Shown: positions 1 to 8,483 of the stretch, piece by piece
How positions within the stretch are numbered: the stretch's first letter is position 1
How the letters are laid out: each line of letters starts with the position of its first letter
From: Nitrospina sp052156635
GTDB taxonomy: Bacteria; Nitrospinota; Nitrospinia; Nitrospinales; Nitrospinaceae
Length of the DNA: 64,000 nucleotides
Direction: 5' to 3'
NCBI RefSeq assembly: GCF_052156635.1
Contig: NZ_JBQKUO010000001.1
Span: forward strand, 930,001-994,000
The notes under the pieces: model-generated
Seen by the model: only the letters and a program-made list of their open reading frames with translations
Database searches by the model: none
What the model was told of the DNA's origin: nothing
Program-made: the position numbers and the translations under genes

Positions 1-429
1 GATTGCGCGCCCCTGCATGGCATGGTGCGCGACCTGATCGAAGGCGGCATCGACGTGCATTGCCTGCGCGACCTGACGCGCGGCGGACTGGCCACGGCGC
101 TGGTGGAAATCGCCAAAGCCTCCTCGTTGCCCTTGGCTCTGGAGGAAACGAAGATCGGGGTGACCGACGCGGTGCGCGGCGCGTGCGAGCTTTTGGGATT
201 CGATCCGCTTTACGTCGCCAACGAGGGACGGTGCGTGGCGTTCGTTCCGGAAGAGCAGGCGGAGCCGGCACTTCGGATCATGCGACGGCACGAAACCGGA
301 CGCCACGCGGCACGCATCGGCACTGTGGAAAAGGAAGAGGCGCGCGGACGCGTCACCCTGCACAGTGCCTTCGGCACCACGCGCCTGCTCGACATGCTGA
401 GCGGCGACCAGCTGCCGCGCATCTGCTAG
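1..429 (+). CDS. hypE: Hydrogenase maturation protein HypE, C-terminal part (5' end outside window)
   Basis: The reading frame is open from the first base and ends at a stop at 427-429. It encodes the C-terminal about 140 residues of HypE, which dehydrates the carbamoyl group on its own C-terminal cysteine to a cyano ligand for the [NiFe] hydrogenase centre. Visible marks are the DCAPLHGMV start of the fragment, the RDLTRGGLA motif shared by the AIR-synthase/HypE/SelD family, and the terminal PRIC ending with the essential cysteine. The N-terminal half lies upstream of the window. It implies that a [NiFe] hydrogenase and the other hyp genes are encoded nearby. The next gene is convergent. Confidence 0.93.
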   Translation, partial: DCAPLHGMVRDLIEGGIDVHCLRDLTRGGLATALVEIAKASSLPLALEETKIGVTDAVRGACELLGFDPLYVANEGRCVAFVPEEQAEPALRIMRRHETGRHAARIGTVEKEEARGRVTLHSAFGTTRLLDMLSGDQLPRIC

Positions 430-451
430 CGGATTCCACTTTCACGCAATT

Positions 452-649
452 TCAATAATCCACATCGGTGTAGAACAGGCCGGAGGCGTTGAGTCCGTTG
501 GCTTTCACCGAGGCCGCCACACTCTCCGCCCAGGGCAGGTGACCCGCCACCCACGGCAGCAAACCGAATGCGAACACCAACAGCAACACCACCCCCAATA
601 AAAAATTGCGGACGCTGCCCGGGAGGGTTTCGTTGATTTGCGTTTTCAT
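452..649 (-). CDS. Small membrane protein coupled to the YeiH-like transporter
   Basis: This encodes 65 residues with one strong hydrophobic segment (about residues 15-37, LLGVVLLLVFAFGLLPW) followed by a short polar tail. Its ATG overlaps the stop codon of the upstream transporter gene in an ATGA arrangement, so the two are probably translationally coupled. I do not recognise the family. The coupling suggests an accessory subunit or stabiliser of the transporter, which is inference. The reading frame continues upstream of this ATG, but that extension would lie inside the transporter gene, so this start is preferred. Confidence 0.6.
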   Translation of the reverse strand: MKTQINETLPGSVRNFLLGVVLLLVFAFGLLPWVAGHLPWAESVAASVKANGLNASGLFYTDVDY

Positions 650-2400
650 ATCTGGGCCGTGATCTCCGGAAAGACAATGAAGAACATCAGGTACGCCATC
701 GCCAGAGTCAGGATCAGGTTCAACGTCTGCCCGCACAGGTACAGGATGAGCGGTTTGCCCTTGTGAAAGTAATGGCCAAGCTCGCGGAAGTCAGTGGCGA
801 GCCCGATGCTGACAAACGCAAGACAGAAAAACCAGCCGCGGCCGATCTTCGTCCAGCCCTTGATGACGCCGTCGGTGATCATCGCCTCCCCCACGCCGGG
901 TCCGAGTCCGCTGTAAATCGACGACACCAGGATCGAGGCGAACACGAAACCGATGACGAACTTGGGAAAACGATGCCAGATTTCCATGAGGCCGGGACGC
1001 GGCCGCGCGGGATCGCGTTCCACCTTCGTCACCCAGTACAGCGCGACGCAGAAGGCGATGACGCCGATGAGGATGTTCTGGATCATCTTCACCGTGGCGG
1101 CGACGTACAACGCGCGGTCGCTCAGGAACGCCCCGGCCGCGGCCACGGCGCCGGTGGCGTCGATCGTCCCGCCCATCCACGCTCCGCCCAGCACGTGGTC
1201 CATTCCGAACGCGAGGATGATGTTCGGCATCACCACCATCATGACTGAAGTGAACACCAGCGACAGGCCGACGGCGAGGGTCAGCTCTTCCTTCTTCGCC
1301 CGGCAGGCGGCGGCGGTGGCGATGGCCGCAGAAACGCCGCACACCGACATGTCCGCGCTGATCGTCATGTTGAGGGTTTTCGATTCGATCTTCAACACGC
1401 GCTGACCGAACCAGTAGGTGGTGATCAAGACAACCGGCGTCACCACCCACGCGACGAACAGGCCCGGCAGGCCGATGGTCAATACCTTGCTGAACAGAAT
1501 CTCCGCACCGAGCAGGACCAGTCCCGTTTTGATGAAATACTCCACCTGCACCGCGGGCTTCACCCACTCCGGAGTGCCAAGCGTGTTGCTGATGAGCAGG
1601 CCCAGCAGAATCGCCCACGCCGCGTAACCGATGCCGAGCGACTTGATGTCCGCCTGCGCCGCAAAGAAAAACGCCAGCACCGCCAGCATGAAAATGAAAG
1701 CGAAGCCTTTCAGAAATGCCAGGCCGTTGCCGTTCATCACCTGCATGCCGAGCGCAAACAGAAGCGCGATGGCAAGACCGGTAGCGAGGAGGTATGGAAT
1801 CTGGTTGTACGCCTTCGCTTTGGTTTTCTTTTTGGCTGCGGCGACGTTGCGCAGGTGATCGCGGTATTTTTGAATCGCGTCTTTCGCCTGAGCGTTGAGC
1901 GCCGCGTCGTTGAAGCCCGCCGACCCGGCGCTCTGTTCAGCCTGCTGCGCGGCGGCCTTCAACGTTTCCGATTCGGCTTTCAAGGCTTCGTACTTTTTCT
2001 TCCCCAGAGCGGCTTTGGTCTTTGCACGTTCTTCGGAGAGAAAAAACGCATCCAGAGGATTGTCCGACCACTTGTGCGGTTTGCCGGTCCACTGCTTGAT
2101 GGTTTTGGCGTACGGTTCGCCGGTGGCTTTCAACGCCGATTTCGCATCATCAGCTTCAAACCAGGCGAGCGTGCGGAACGGCGCGCGCTTCGACTCCTTT
2201 TCCAGAACGGCGCTGGCTTCCGCGATTTTGGAGTCGAGTCCGGCGGGAGGATTCGGCAGGTACACAACAAGCCCGACGAACAGCAGGAACAGTCCCAGCC
2301 AGATGGCCCAGCAGTCCTCGGTCTTCCACAGGTCGCTCCACCGGCTTTCGGCTTTGTCGACGACGTAATCGGTCTGGCCGTTGGAGGCGGGATCGGACAT
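646..2400 (-). CDS. YeiH/UPF0324 family putative sulfate exporter with long N-terminal extension
   Basis: This is a 584-residue membrane protein. The C-terminal about 380 residues look like the YeiH family: many hydrophobic helices and conserved segments such as NTLGTPEW, KTGLVLLGAEILF and SADMSVCGVSAAIATA. Members are usually about 340-ish residues long. This one adds an N-terminal part with one helix (about residues 30-49) and then some 140 polar, Lys/Glu/Ala-rich residues likely to form coiled coil before the next helices. The family is annotated as putative sulfate exporters, but substrate is not shown by sequence. It forms a two-gene unit with the small downstream membrane gene (ATGA overlap). 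Confidence 0.8.
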   Translation of the reverse strand: MSDPASNGQTDYVVDKAESRWSDLWKTEDCWAIWLGLFLLFVGLVVYLPNPPAGLDSKIAEASAVLEKESKRAPFRTLAWFEADDAKSALKATGEPYAKTIKQWTGKPHKWSDNPLDAFFLSEERAKTKAALGKKKYEALKAESETLKAAAQQAEQSAGSAGFNDAALNAQAKDAIQKYRDHLRNVAAAKKKTKAKAYNQIPYLLATGLAIALLFALGMQVMNGNGLAFLKGFAFIFMLAVLAFFFAAQADIKSLGIGYAAWAILLGLLISNTLGTPEWVKPAVQVEYFIKTGLVLLGAEILFSKVLTIGLPGLFVAWVVTPVVLITTYWFGQRVLKIESKTLNMTISADMSVCGVSAAIATAAACRAKKEELTLAVGLSLVFTSVMMVVMPNIILAFGMDHVLGGAWMGGTIDATGAVAAAGAFLSDRALYVAATVKMIQNILIGVIAFCVALYWVTKVERDPARPRPGLMEIWHRFPKFVIGFVFASILVSSIYSGLGPGVGEAMITDGVIKGWTKIGRGWFFCLAFVSIGLATDFRELGHYFHKGKPLILYLCGQTLNLILTLAMAYLMFFIVFPEITAQI

Positions 2401-2675
2401 GGTGCTTGAATGGAACCTTGCGATGGGGTTATCAATTGGTGGACAAATTTTAAATCACCGGCTCCGCTTATCCAACCTGAATTGAGCGTGCGCTTTTTTC
2501 GGACAGTGCCCCGGCGCAAAGGAACCGGAGAAGGATCCATCCGCCTCCCATGCAATGGGTGGGCGGGGCCCGCGTCAGGCAAGAGAAACTTTCATAACGG
2601 GCCCGGCGATCATCGCAGAAACCATCAGGCAGTACCCATATTCCTCCCCACGCAGTGGGGTGATACAATGCCGCT

Positions 2676-3638
2676 ATGAAAATCCTGATTTACGGAGCCG
2701 GGGCGGTGGGACTCGGGATCGCGTCCTGCCTGGTGAAGACGGGGCATCGGGTCGATGTGGTCGGCCGCGCGCAAACGGTGGAGGCCCTGCGCCAGCATGG
2801 CCTCACGCGCACGGGACTGTTCGGCGAGGTCCAGGCGCCGTCGTCCGCCTTCGGCGCGGTGGCGTCGGTAACCGAACTCAAAAACACCGCTTACGATTTC
2901 ATCCTCGTCTGCACCAAGTCGTTCGACACCGACCAGGCGGCACGGGAACTGGCAGCGGTTGCGTTCATAAAAGATGCCCGCACCCCGTTCGTGCTGTGCC
3001 AGAACGGCTGGGGCAATGCGGAGATCTTCGCGCAACACTTTCCTGAAGAGCGCGTGAAGAGCGCGCGCGTCATCACCGGCTTCACCCGTCCGGAACCGCA
3101 TCACGTCGATGTCACCGTGCACGCCGACACCATGCACATCGGTTCGTTGTTCGACGAGGCCGTGGACGATTTGAAACCGTTGAGCGAAGCGATCGACGGC
3201 GGCGGCCTGCCCTCGGCGGTGACCAGGACGGTGGGACGCGACCTGTGGGCGAAGATGTTGTACAACTGCATGCTGAACGGATTGAGCACGCTGTTCGACG
3301 TGCCGTACGGACTGCTCGGCGAATCGCCCGACACGCGGCGGCTGATGGACGCCCTCGCGCGCGAGGTGTTCGCCGTCATGCAGGAGGCGGGGTACCGCAC
3401 GCACTGGGAGTCGGTGGACGGCTACCTCGACACCTTTTACAAAAAGCAACTGCCCGCAACCTACCGTCACATCCCTTCCATGCTGCAGGACCTGCGCGCC
3501 GGCAAACGCACCGAGATCGACGCCCTGAACGGCGCGGTGATGAGGCTGGGCGAACAGCACGGCGTCCCGGTGCCGCACAACACGCAGGTGTACCACCTCA
3601 TCCGCTTCGCGGAAACCAAACGGGAATTGAAAGCTTGA
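2676..3638 (+). CDS. Ketopantoate reductase (ApbA/PanE) family protein
   Basis: This 320-residue NADP-dependent oxidoreductase starts with a Rossmann dinucleotide-binding motif (ILIYGAGAVGLGIASCL), followed by the VCTKSFDT segment typical of ApbA/PanE and a C-terminal helical domain with the conserved KMLYNCMLN stretch (Lys and Asn of the active site). Family members reduce 2-dehydropantoate to pantoate for coenzyme A synthesis, but many paralogues act on other 2-keto acids. I therefore give no gene symbol. The gene stands alone and is followed by a bidirectional terminator hairpin shared with the convergent tRNA-Asn gene. Confidence 0.85.
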   Translation: MKILIYGAGAVGLGIASCLVKTGHRVDVVGRAQTVEALRQHGLTRTGLFGEVQAPSSAFGAVASVTELKNTAYDFILVCTKSFDTDQAARELAAVAFIKDARTPFVLCQNGWGNAEIFAQHFPEERVKSARVITGFTRPEPHHVDVTVHADTMHIGSLFDEAVDDLKPLSEAIDGGGLPSAVTRTVGRDLWAKMLYNCMLNGLSTLFDVPYGLLGESPDTRRLMDALAREVFAVMQEAGYRTHWESVDGYLDTFYKKQLPATYRHIPSMLQDLRAGKRTEIDALNGAVMRLGEQHGVPVPHNTQVYHLIRFAETKRELKA

Positions 3639-3663
3639 TTGACAGGGGGAACGCCGAAAAGCA

Positions 3664-3702
3664 AAAAGCCGTCCGCCGCGATGCAGTGCGGGGACGGCTT
3701 TT
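3664..3702. terminator. Bidirectional rho-independent terminator
   Basis: An 11-bp perfect inverted repeat (AAAAGCCGTCC at 3664-3674, GGACGGCTTTT at 3692-3702) gives a U-tract on both strands. It sits between the ketopantoate-reductase-like gene on plus and tRNA-Asn on minus, so it can end both transcripts. Confidence 0.85.
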
Positions 3703-3709
3703 CTGTATC

Positions 3710-3784
3710 TGGCTCCGGAGACAGGACTCGAACCTGTAACACAGCGGTTAACAGCCGCTTGCGCTACCATTGCGCCACTCCGGA
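3710..3784 (-). tRNA. tRNA-Asn (GTT)
   Basis: The minus strand folds as a cloverleaf: acceptor TCCGGAG/CTCCGGA, anticodon loop with GTT, and a T-loop with GGTTCGAGTCC. The 3' CCA is encoded (TGG at 3710-3712 on plus). A TATAAT-like -10 sequence lies upstream at 3833-3838 on the minus strand. Confidence 0.97.
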
Positions 3785-4193
3785 ATGGTAGTTTCGGGAT
3801 CGGGTGCTTCTGAAAACCCCATAATTTACGCAATTATACCCGACCGGTCAAGTCAAAACCACCCCCTGCGGGGGAAGCAGACTTTCCCATTCAAAATCAG
3901 ATAATCGGCCATGCAAATTGGGCGAACGATGGTCGGGGGAAAGGCAACGGAGGCCCTTTGACAAAGGTTTGGACCGCTTTGCGTGCAGGTCGAACGATGA
4001 TCGGTGGGTACAATTCAACCTATAGATTCTTCGCTCACGCTCAGAATGACAACTGACAGGGAACCCCCCCCTGGCCCCCCTCACAAGGGGGAACCGGGTT
4101 GCACCCGGAGGCGGCGGGATCGATCTAGCATTGCGCTCGCGGACTCTCGTTCGCGGCACCCCGCATTCGCCCATTCGCTGTGGACCACGCCCG
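3785..4193. other. Intergenic region with repeat-like sequence, no gene seen
   Basis: These about 400 bases hold a probable tRNA-Asn promoter -10 (TATAAT on minus at 3833-3838), one copy of the dispersed 13-mer GGCGAACGATGGT (3921-3933) and a variant near 3988 (CGAACGATGATCGG). A G/C-rich stretch around 4063-4100 has CCCCCCT...AAGGGGG pairing. Open frames here are short and look like no protein. It resembles degenerate dispersed repeats rather than coding DNA. Confidence 0.5.
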
Positions 4194-4802
4194 CTAGTCG
4201 GAAAACTTCATCTCGGTGCGGCCTTCCAATGATTTCGACAGGGTCACGGGGTCGGCGTATTCGATGTCGCCGCCCACCGGCAGCCCGCGCGCGATGCGGG
4301 TGACGCGCACGTTGTATCCCTTCATCATGCGCGCGATGAACACGGCGGTGCTCTCGCCTTCCATGTCCGGGTTGGTGGCGAGGATGATTTCCTTTATCTC
4401 GCGCGTCTCGGTCTTGGCCTTCAACTCGCCGATGGTGAGGTCCGCCGGGCCGATGCCGTCGAGCGGCGAGATCACCCCCATCAGCACGTGGTACTCGCCT
4501 CTGAAGTCGCCGACGTTCTCCATCACGTACACGTCGTACGGTTCCTCGACGACGCAGATGACGCCGTGGTCGCGGCGGGTGTCGGAGCAGATGTCGCACA
4601 GTTCCTTGTCGCTGATGCCGTGACAGTTTTTGCACAGCACGATCTTCTCTTTTATGTTGACGACGGCGCGCGACAGTTTCTCCGCCTGCTCTTTCGGCCC
4701 GCGCATGAGGTAGAACGACAGGCGTTCGGCGGTCTTCTGCCCGATGCCGGGCAGCCGCTTGAGCTCTTCGATGAGTTCCGTGACGGGTGCGGGACGCTTC
4801 AT
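4194..4802 (-). CDS. recR: Recombination mediator RecR
   Basis: This 202-residue protein has the RecR layout: an N-terminal helix-hairpin-helix (LKRLPGIGQKTAERL), a four-cysteine zinc finger (CKNC ... CDIC, about residues 57-72), a Toprim domain beginning VICVVEEPYDV, and a C-terminal segment with RIARGLPVGGDIEYAD. RecR works with RecO (and RecF) to load RecA on gapped DNA. Its length is normal for the family. The start overlaps the stop of the upstream ybaB-like gene by ATGA, which matches the common dnaX-ybaB-recR operon of bacteria. Confidence 0.97.
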   Translation of the reverse strand: MKRPAPVTELIEELKRLPGIGQKTAERLSFYLMRGPKEQAEKLSRAVVNIKEKIVLCKNCHGISDKELCDICSDTRRDHGVICVVEEPYDVYVMENVGDFRGEYHVLMGVISPLDGIGPADLTIGELKAKTETREIKEIILATNPDMEGESTAVFIARMMKGYNVRVTRIARGLPVGGDIEYADPVTLSKSLEGRTEMKFSD

Positions 4803-5128
4803 GCTTGCGGGGGCGGAAACAGGCCGGGGATGTTCAGGCCGCCGGTGATCTTGCCCATCTCTTCCTGTGACAGGGCCTGCACCTTGCGGTGGACTTCGTT
4901 GATCGCACCCGTGACGAGGTCTTCCAGGATGGCGCGGTCCTGCATGTTGATCAATTCTTCGTCGATGTGCACCGACAGGATTTCGTTGAGGCCGTTGGCG
5001 GTGATCTTCACCATGCCGCCGCCGGCGGAGGCCTCGACGGTCTTGCCTGCGAGCTCGCTCTGCATCTCGGCCATCTTTTCCTGGATGGCCTGCGCGTTTT
5101 TCATGAGGTCGCCGAATTTACCGAACAT
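4799..5128 (-). CDS. YbaB/EbfC family nucleoid-associated protein
   Basis: This 109-residue protein is recognisable as YbaB/EbfC by the N-terminal MFGKFGDLMKNAQ region, the GGGMVKITANG core and the acidic IDEELI stretch, ending in a Pro-rich tail. The family forms dimers that bind DNA and is nearly always encoded between dnaX and recR, as here. It overlaps recR by 4 bases and lies 18 bases downstream of dnaX, so the three genes are very likely one transcript. Confidence 0.95.
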   Translation of the reverse strand: MFGKFGDLMKNAQAIQEKMAEMQSELAGKTVEASAGGGMVKITANGLNEILSVHIDEELINMQDRAILEDLVTGAINEVHRKVQALSQEEMGKITGGLNIPGLFPPPQA

Positions 5129-5146
5129 GATGAGTTCCTTTTGCGT

Positions 5147-6862
5147 TTAACGAATGACGATGCCGCCGAAAATATCGAGGGCGTCTTTCAGGATTTCCTC
5201 TTCCGACGGACTGCCTTTTTTATCGTAACGTTTTGCCGTTTTTTTTTGAGCCGTGCCCTCGGGTGCCGCGCTGGGTGCCGCTGCCGCGACCGGTGCTGCG
5301 GGTGCGTCGCTTGCGTCCGCGCCGTTGCCGTCGTTGCCGTTGGCGATGTCGAGCTGGATCGGGATGCCTGCGCGCCCGCACACCGCCTGCGCCGCGTCGC
5401 GGATCACTTCCAGGTTTTCCTCTTTGCCCACCAGGTCGCGGGTGTACGGATCCGGAAAGCGGAGGTGCAAACCGTCTTCACCGAGTGCCACCACCGTGCA
5501 GTTGTCGAGGAAGGTGCCGAGCGACCGTTTCTTCTCGCTGGCCAGCGCGCGAATCTGCTCCCACTGCGATCCTGCCGGGGCGCTGGGTGCCCTGGCCACG
5601 GGCGGGGCGGAGGGCGCAGGCTCACTGGACGGCACCGGCACGGAAACGGAGGCCGGTTGGGTCGCAACAGGCGCAGCCTGCGGCGTCACCACCGCGGCTC
5701 CGGCCGAGGACGGAACGGGTGCGGCGCCACCTGCGGCGTTGATCTTCTGGATCAACTGGTCGATCTCCTGGTACGGACGGACGTCGGTGAGACGCAACAC
5801 CGCCATCTCGAAAATCAGGCGCGGCAGGGAACCCCGTTTCATGTCCATCTCCGCACGCGACAGCACGGTGAACATTTGCTGCAGTTGGTCCGTCTCCAGG
5901 GGGCCCGCCTGTTTCTTCAGCGTTTCGATGTCGCAGGTGCGGGTGCTGACCAGCGTTTCGGGTTTGGCCGAAACCTTGACGAACATCAGGTTGCGCACGT
6001 ATTCGATGAGGTCGCGGCAGAACAGGCTCAGGTCCTTGCCGCGGTCGGCGACTTCCTGCACCAGACCCAGCAGCGCCGCGGCATCGCCTGCGATGACGCG
6101 GTCCATGAACTGTTCGAGGATGCCCTGGCCGACGATGCCCAACACCGACTCCACCGACGCGTGGTCCACCTCGCGCCCGGCGAAGGCGATCACCTGGTCG
6201 AGCAGGCTCTGTGCGTCGCGCATGCTCCCGGCGCCGTTGGTGGCGATTTCTTCCAAGCTTTTCTGGTCGATGGCGATGTTGTCTTTTTTGCAGATGAGTT
6301 CGAGCTGGGCGCAGATCTGCGCATGGTTGAGCGGCTTGAACTCGAAACACTGGCACCGCGACAGGATGGTTTCCGGAATCTTGATGAGTTCCGTCGTCGC
6401 GAACAGGAACACCACCTGCGGCGGCGGTTCCTCCAGCGTTTTCAAAAGCGCGTTGAAGGCGCTGCGGCTCAGCATGTGCACTTCGTCGATGATGTACACC
6501 TTGAAGCGGCACGACGACGTGCTGTACTGCACGTTCTCGATGAGGTCGCGCACTTCGGCGACGCCGTTGTTCGACGCGCCGTCGATCTCCAGCACGTCGA
6601 GGCTGTTGCCTTCGCGGATTTCGATGCAATGGGTGCAGGTGTCGCAGGGTTCGGGCGTGGGACCCTGCTCGCAATTGAGCGCTTTCGCCAGCAGGCGCGC
6701 GGTGGTGGTTTTGCCGACGCCGCGCGTGCCGGAAAACAGGTAGGCGTGCGCGATGCGGTCCAGCTCGATGGCGTTTTTCAGGGTGCGGACAATATGCTCC
6801 TGCCCGATCAGCTCCGAAAATTTCTGCGGACGCCATTTGCGCGCCGAGACCTGGTAATCCAT
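5147..6862 (-). CDS. dnaX: DNA polymerase III subunit gamma/tau
   Basis: This 571-residue clamp-loader subunit begins with MDYQVSARKWRPQKFSELIGQ, the usual DnaX N-terminus. It has a Walker A (GTRGVGKTTT, about residues 45-54), a zinc-binding cysteine cluster (PCDTCTHC), a Walker B (IIDEVHML) and the SRC sensor (ILSRCQCFEF). An Ala/Pro-rich linker of about 70 residues (near 380-450) precedes a C-terminal tau-like domain. A run of nine A residues on the coding strand (5239-5247) lies about 30 codons from the end. It heads a dnaX-ybaB-recR operon, with the SRP RNA gene just upstream. Confidence 0.97.
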   Translation of the reverse strand: MDYQVSARKWRPQKFSELIGQEHIVRTLKNAIELDRIAHAYLFSGTRGVGKTTTARLLAKALNCEQGPTPEPCDTCTHCIEIREGNSLDVLEIDGASNNGVAEVRDLIENVQYSTSSCRFKVYIIDEVHMLSRSAFNALLKTLEEPPPQVVFLFATTELIKIPETILSRCQCFEFKPLNHAQICAQLELICKKDNIAIDQKSLEEIATNGAGSMRDAQSLLDQVIAFAGREVDHASVESVLGIVGQGILEQFMDRVIAGDAAALLGLVQEVADRGKDLSLFCRDLIEYVRNLMFVKVSAKPETLVSTRTCDIETLKKQAGPLETDQLQQMFTVLSRAEMDMKRGSLPRLIFEMAVLRLTDVRPYQEIDQLIQKINAAGGAAPVPSSAGAAVVTPQAAPVATQPASVSVPVPSSEPAPSAPPVARAPSAPAGSQWEQIRALASEKKRSLGTFLDNCTVVALGEDGLHLRFPDPYTRDLVGKEENLEVIRDAAQAVCGRAGIPIQLDIANGNDGNGADASDAPAAPVAAAAPSAAPEGTAQKKTAKRYDKKGSPSEEEILKDALDIFGGIVIR

Positions 6863-6916
6863 GCGTGACGACCTGCGGAGGGGACCAGCGGACGCTGGGG
6901 AAAATTCAAGGCAGAA

Positions 6917-7014
6917 TTGTTGGGGAACTCACAGCACCCAAGGAAACTTGCTACCGTTGCTTCCTTCCGGACCTGGCGGGGTTTACAAGACCTCGTTGCG
7001 TGAGGCCCAACAAA
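6917..7014 (-). ncRNA. ffs: Signal recognition particle RNA, small (4.5S-like)
   Basis: The minus strand carries the highly conserved SRP RNA apical domain: CAGGTCCGGAAGGAAGCAACGG with the GGAA tetraloop. The ends pair (GTTGGG...CTCAC near 7013-6998 with GTGAG...CCCAAC near 6933-6919) to give one long hairpin of about 98 nt. This is the RNA core of the particle that, with Ffh, targets inner-membrane proteins. It lies immediately upstream of dnaX on the same strand. Exact ends are estimated from the terminal helix. Confidence 0.93.
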
Positions 7015-7066
7015 ACTGCCAAATTCTTTCGACCATCTTATGCCAAAACGGCACCCGATTCCAACC

Positions 7067-7444
7067 TTAATCCGGCAGAACCCGGGAGCAACGGCCTGAA
7101 TTCAAAAAGGCTTTTAAATCCCGTCGTTTCTCACCTCTCATCGGGCTTTCAGTCCCCATGGTAAAGGGGGGTGCCCATCGACTTGCGTCCACTACCAGAC
7201 ATAGAGCACCCAAAAAAGAATGGTCTCTCTGTTCTATCAAAACTCCAACAATAAGAAAAACAATACTATTATAAAATAGGTGTGAAGGCGAATAGTGTAC
7301 CAGATAGCAGGAGACTATTCGCCATAGCTCACCCGAAAAAACAGCATTGCGGTCATAAATAAACAGGCTTTCCAAAGAAGGCGTAAAGTAAACCGCCAGG
7401 CTCGCCACAGTAATTCCACAGGTCCATGCTGGGATTTTAGTCAT
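7067..7444 (-). pseudogene. Truncated rhombosortase/rhomboid-family protease
   Basis: The frame encodes 125 residues. The first about 80 resemble the start of a rhomboid-fold protease of rhombosortase type: FSGELWRIVSCYLVHYSPSH then LFYNSIVFLIVG. The catalytic Ser and His regions that should follow are absent. After about 7200 the translated sequence (DASRWAPPFTMGTESP...) has no membrane character and looks like unrelated DNA. The ORF runs to within about 50 bases of the SRP RNA gene. Its ATG overlaps by ATGA the stop codon that would end the upstream lipoprotein gene if its internal TGA were read through. Base composition is AT-richer than the neighbours, suggesting transfer. I read it as a remnant, not a working enzyme. 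Confidence 0.65.
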
Positions 7445-7536
7445 GGCATCGTTTTATTCCGATTTACATACAAACCCAATGCGATCATCAAACTGAGAAG
7501 CACGAAGTAAATATCCAAACTCCCCATGCCTGTATA
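7441..7536 (-). pseudogene. Detached C-terminal sorting signal of the rhombotarget lipoprotein
   Basis: In the frame of the lipoprotein gene and directly after its TGA, 31 codons read YTGMGSLD, a hydrophobic helix of about 17 residues and NRNKTMP before a TGA at 7441-7443. This stop overlaps the ATG (7442-7444) of the truncated protease as ATGA. The layout of small residues, a transmembrane stretch and a basic tail is that of rhombosortase substrates, and the preserved overlap shows the frame was once continuous. Confidence 0.65.
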
Positions 7537-8322
7537 TCAGGGGTTGCGTATCACTTTAAAAGATTCCGGCGATTCTTTGATCTTCTCCTTAAAAAGATTC
7601 AACTGCTCATTCAAATTGACGATCAAGTCTTTGGAAGCCTCATTAAATCCTTCCATCCTGTCCAAGCGACTTTGCTCTGAAAGATTAACCGGGGTCGCTT
7701 TACTTTTTATATGGCTTAAACCCGGCGCCCGGAAAAGCATCTTACGGCTTTTGATGTCATATACGACTGCATCCAGCATGGTGTGGGTATCATTTTTCTC
7801 GCCCTTAACCGCATACATACCAATGACCGTCCAGTAATAAATAGAATTGAAATCTTCATCCGAAAATTGTGTTTGATCATAGGACAACAGGACTATGACA
7901 TCGATACCGTACATGGTTTTGATCTGATCGAGATTGGTGAAACTTCCATTTGGTTTTAAATAGGCAGATGGAATCAATTCAATGGATTTGACAAAATCGT
8001 ATTGCTTGAAATGCGCCGCGACTTCTTTCATGAGCATCATCTTGTCTTTTTCAGTAAAGCTTTCCGGTCCGTAGTTTCCGATGAGACCTGATTGCTGGGC
8101 ATGGACTGATCGACGGACCTCAATTGAACTGCCAGGAACAAAAGAGATACCCACCCGCAAGGGCAACGACAGAGTTGGAATGGAGGGAGACTCTATTTTA
8201 GAATCTTCGTTCGGATATAAATACTGAACAACACTGGTTTTTTGATGACTTGAAGTGGCACATCCAACCAGCGCAAGCTGAAATACAATCAGGGTAAAAA
8301 AAACTATTTTATGTTTGAGCAT
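7537..8322 (-). CDS. Rhombotarget-type lipoprotein, C-terminal sorting signal cut off by a stop
   Basis: This encodes 261 residues with a lipoprotein signal peptide (lipobox LVGC, Cys about residue 21) after a good ribosome site (GGGAGGG). The body, including HTMLDAVVYDIKSRKMLFRAPG, resembles the rhombotarget lipoproteins that are encoded next to rhombosortases; that family assignment is from memory. After the TGA at 7537-7539 the same frame stays open to a stop at 7441-7443 and encodes a tail with GMGS, a hydrophobic stretch (FVLLSLMIALGLYV) and a basic end (NRNK). That is the plan of a GlyGly-CTERM-like sorting signal. The stop therefore probably removed the anchor, in parallel with decay of the neighbouring protease. 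Confidence 0.7.
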   Translation of the reverse strand: MLKHKIVFFTLIVFQLALVGCATSSHQKTSVVQYLYPNEDSKIESPSIPTLSLPLRVGISFVPGSSIEVRRSVHAQQSGLIGNYGPESFTEKDKMMLMKEVAAHFKQYDFVKSIELIPSAYLKPNGSFTNLDQIKTMYGIDVIVLLSYDQTQFSDEDFNSIYYWTVIGMYAVKGEKNDTHTMLDAVVYDIKSRKMLFRAPGLSHIKSKATPVNLSEQSRLDRMEGFNEASKDLIVNLNEQLNLFKEKIKESPESFKVIRNP

Positions 8323-8483
8323 ATCCTTACCCTCCCGCCAGATTAATGGGTTTGTAATACCGGCTCGAGATTGCGCTTTAGATATACTTTCACATGTAAT
8401 TTCAAACTGTGAACTTGCGTTCACTCTCAACCTATTGCCACCCCCACTAGAGGGTCAACCGGTTTTCTCTTCGTAGAGGAGAG

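Noticed and set aside
4889..6868. A 659-codon open frame on plus, opposite dnaX
   Set aside because: Long antisense frames are common in GC-rich genes. The protein is low in recognisable motifs, and dnaX on the other strand has all its expected domains.
7537..7539. The TGA in the lipoprotein gene as a selenocysteine codon
   Set aside because: No SECIS-like hairpin was seen directly downstream, and the position is in a linker before a sorting tail, not an active site.
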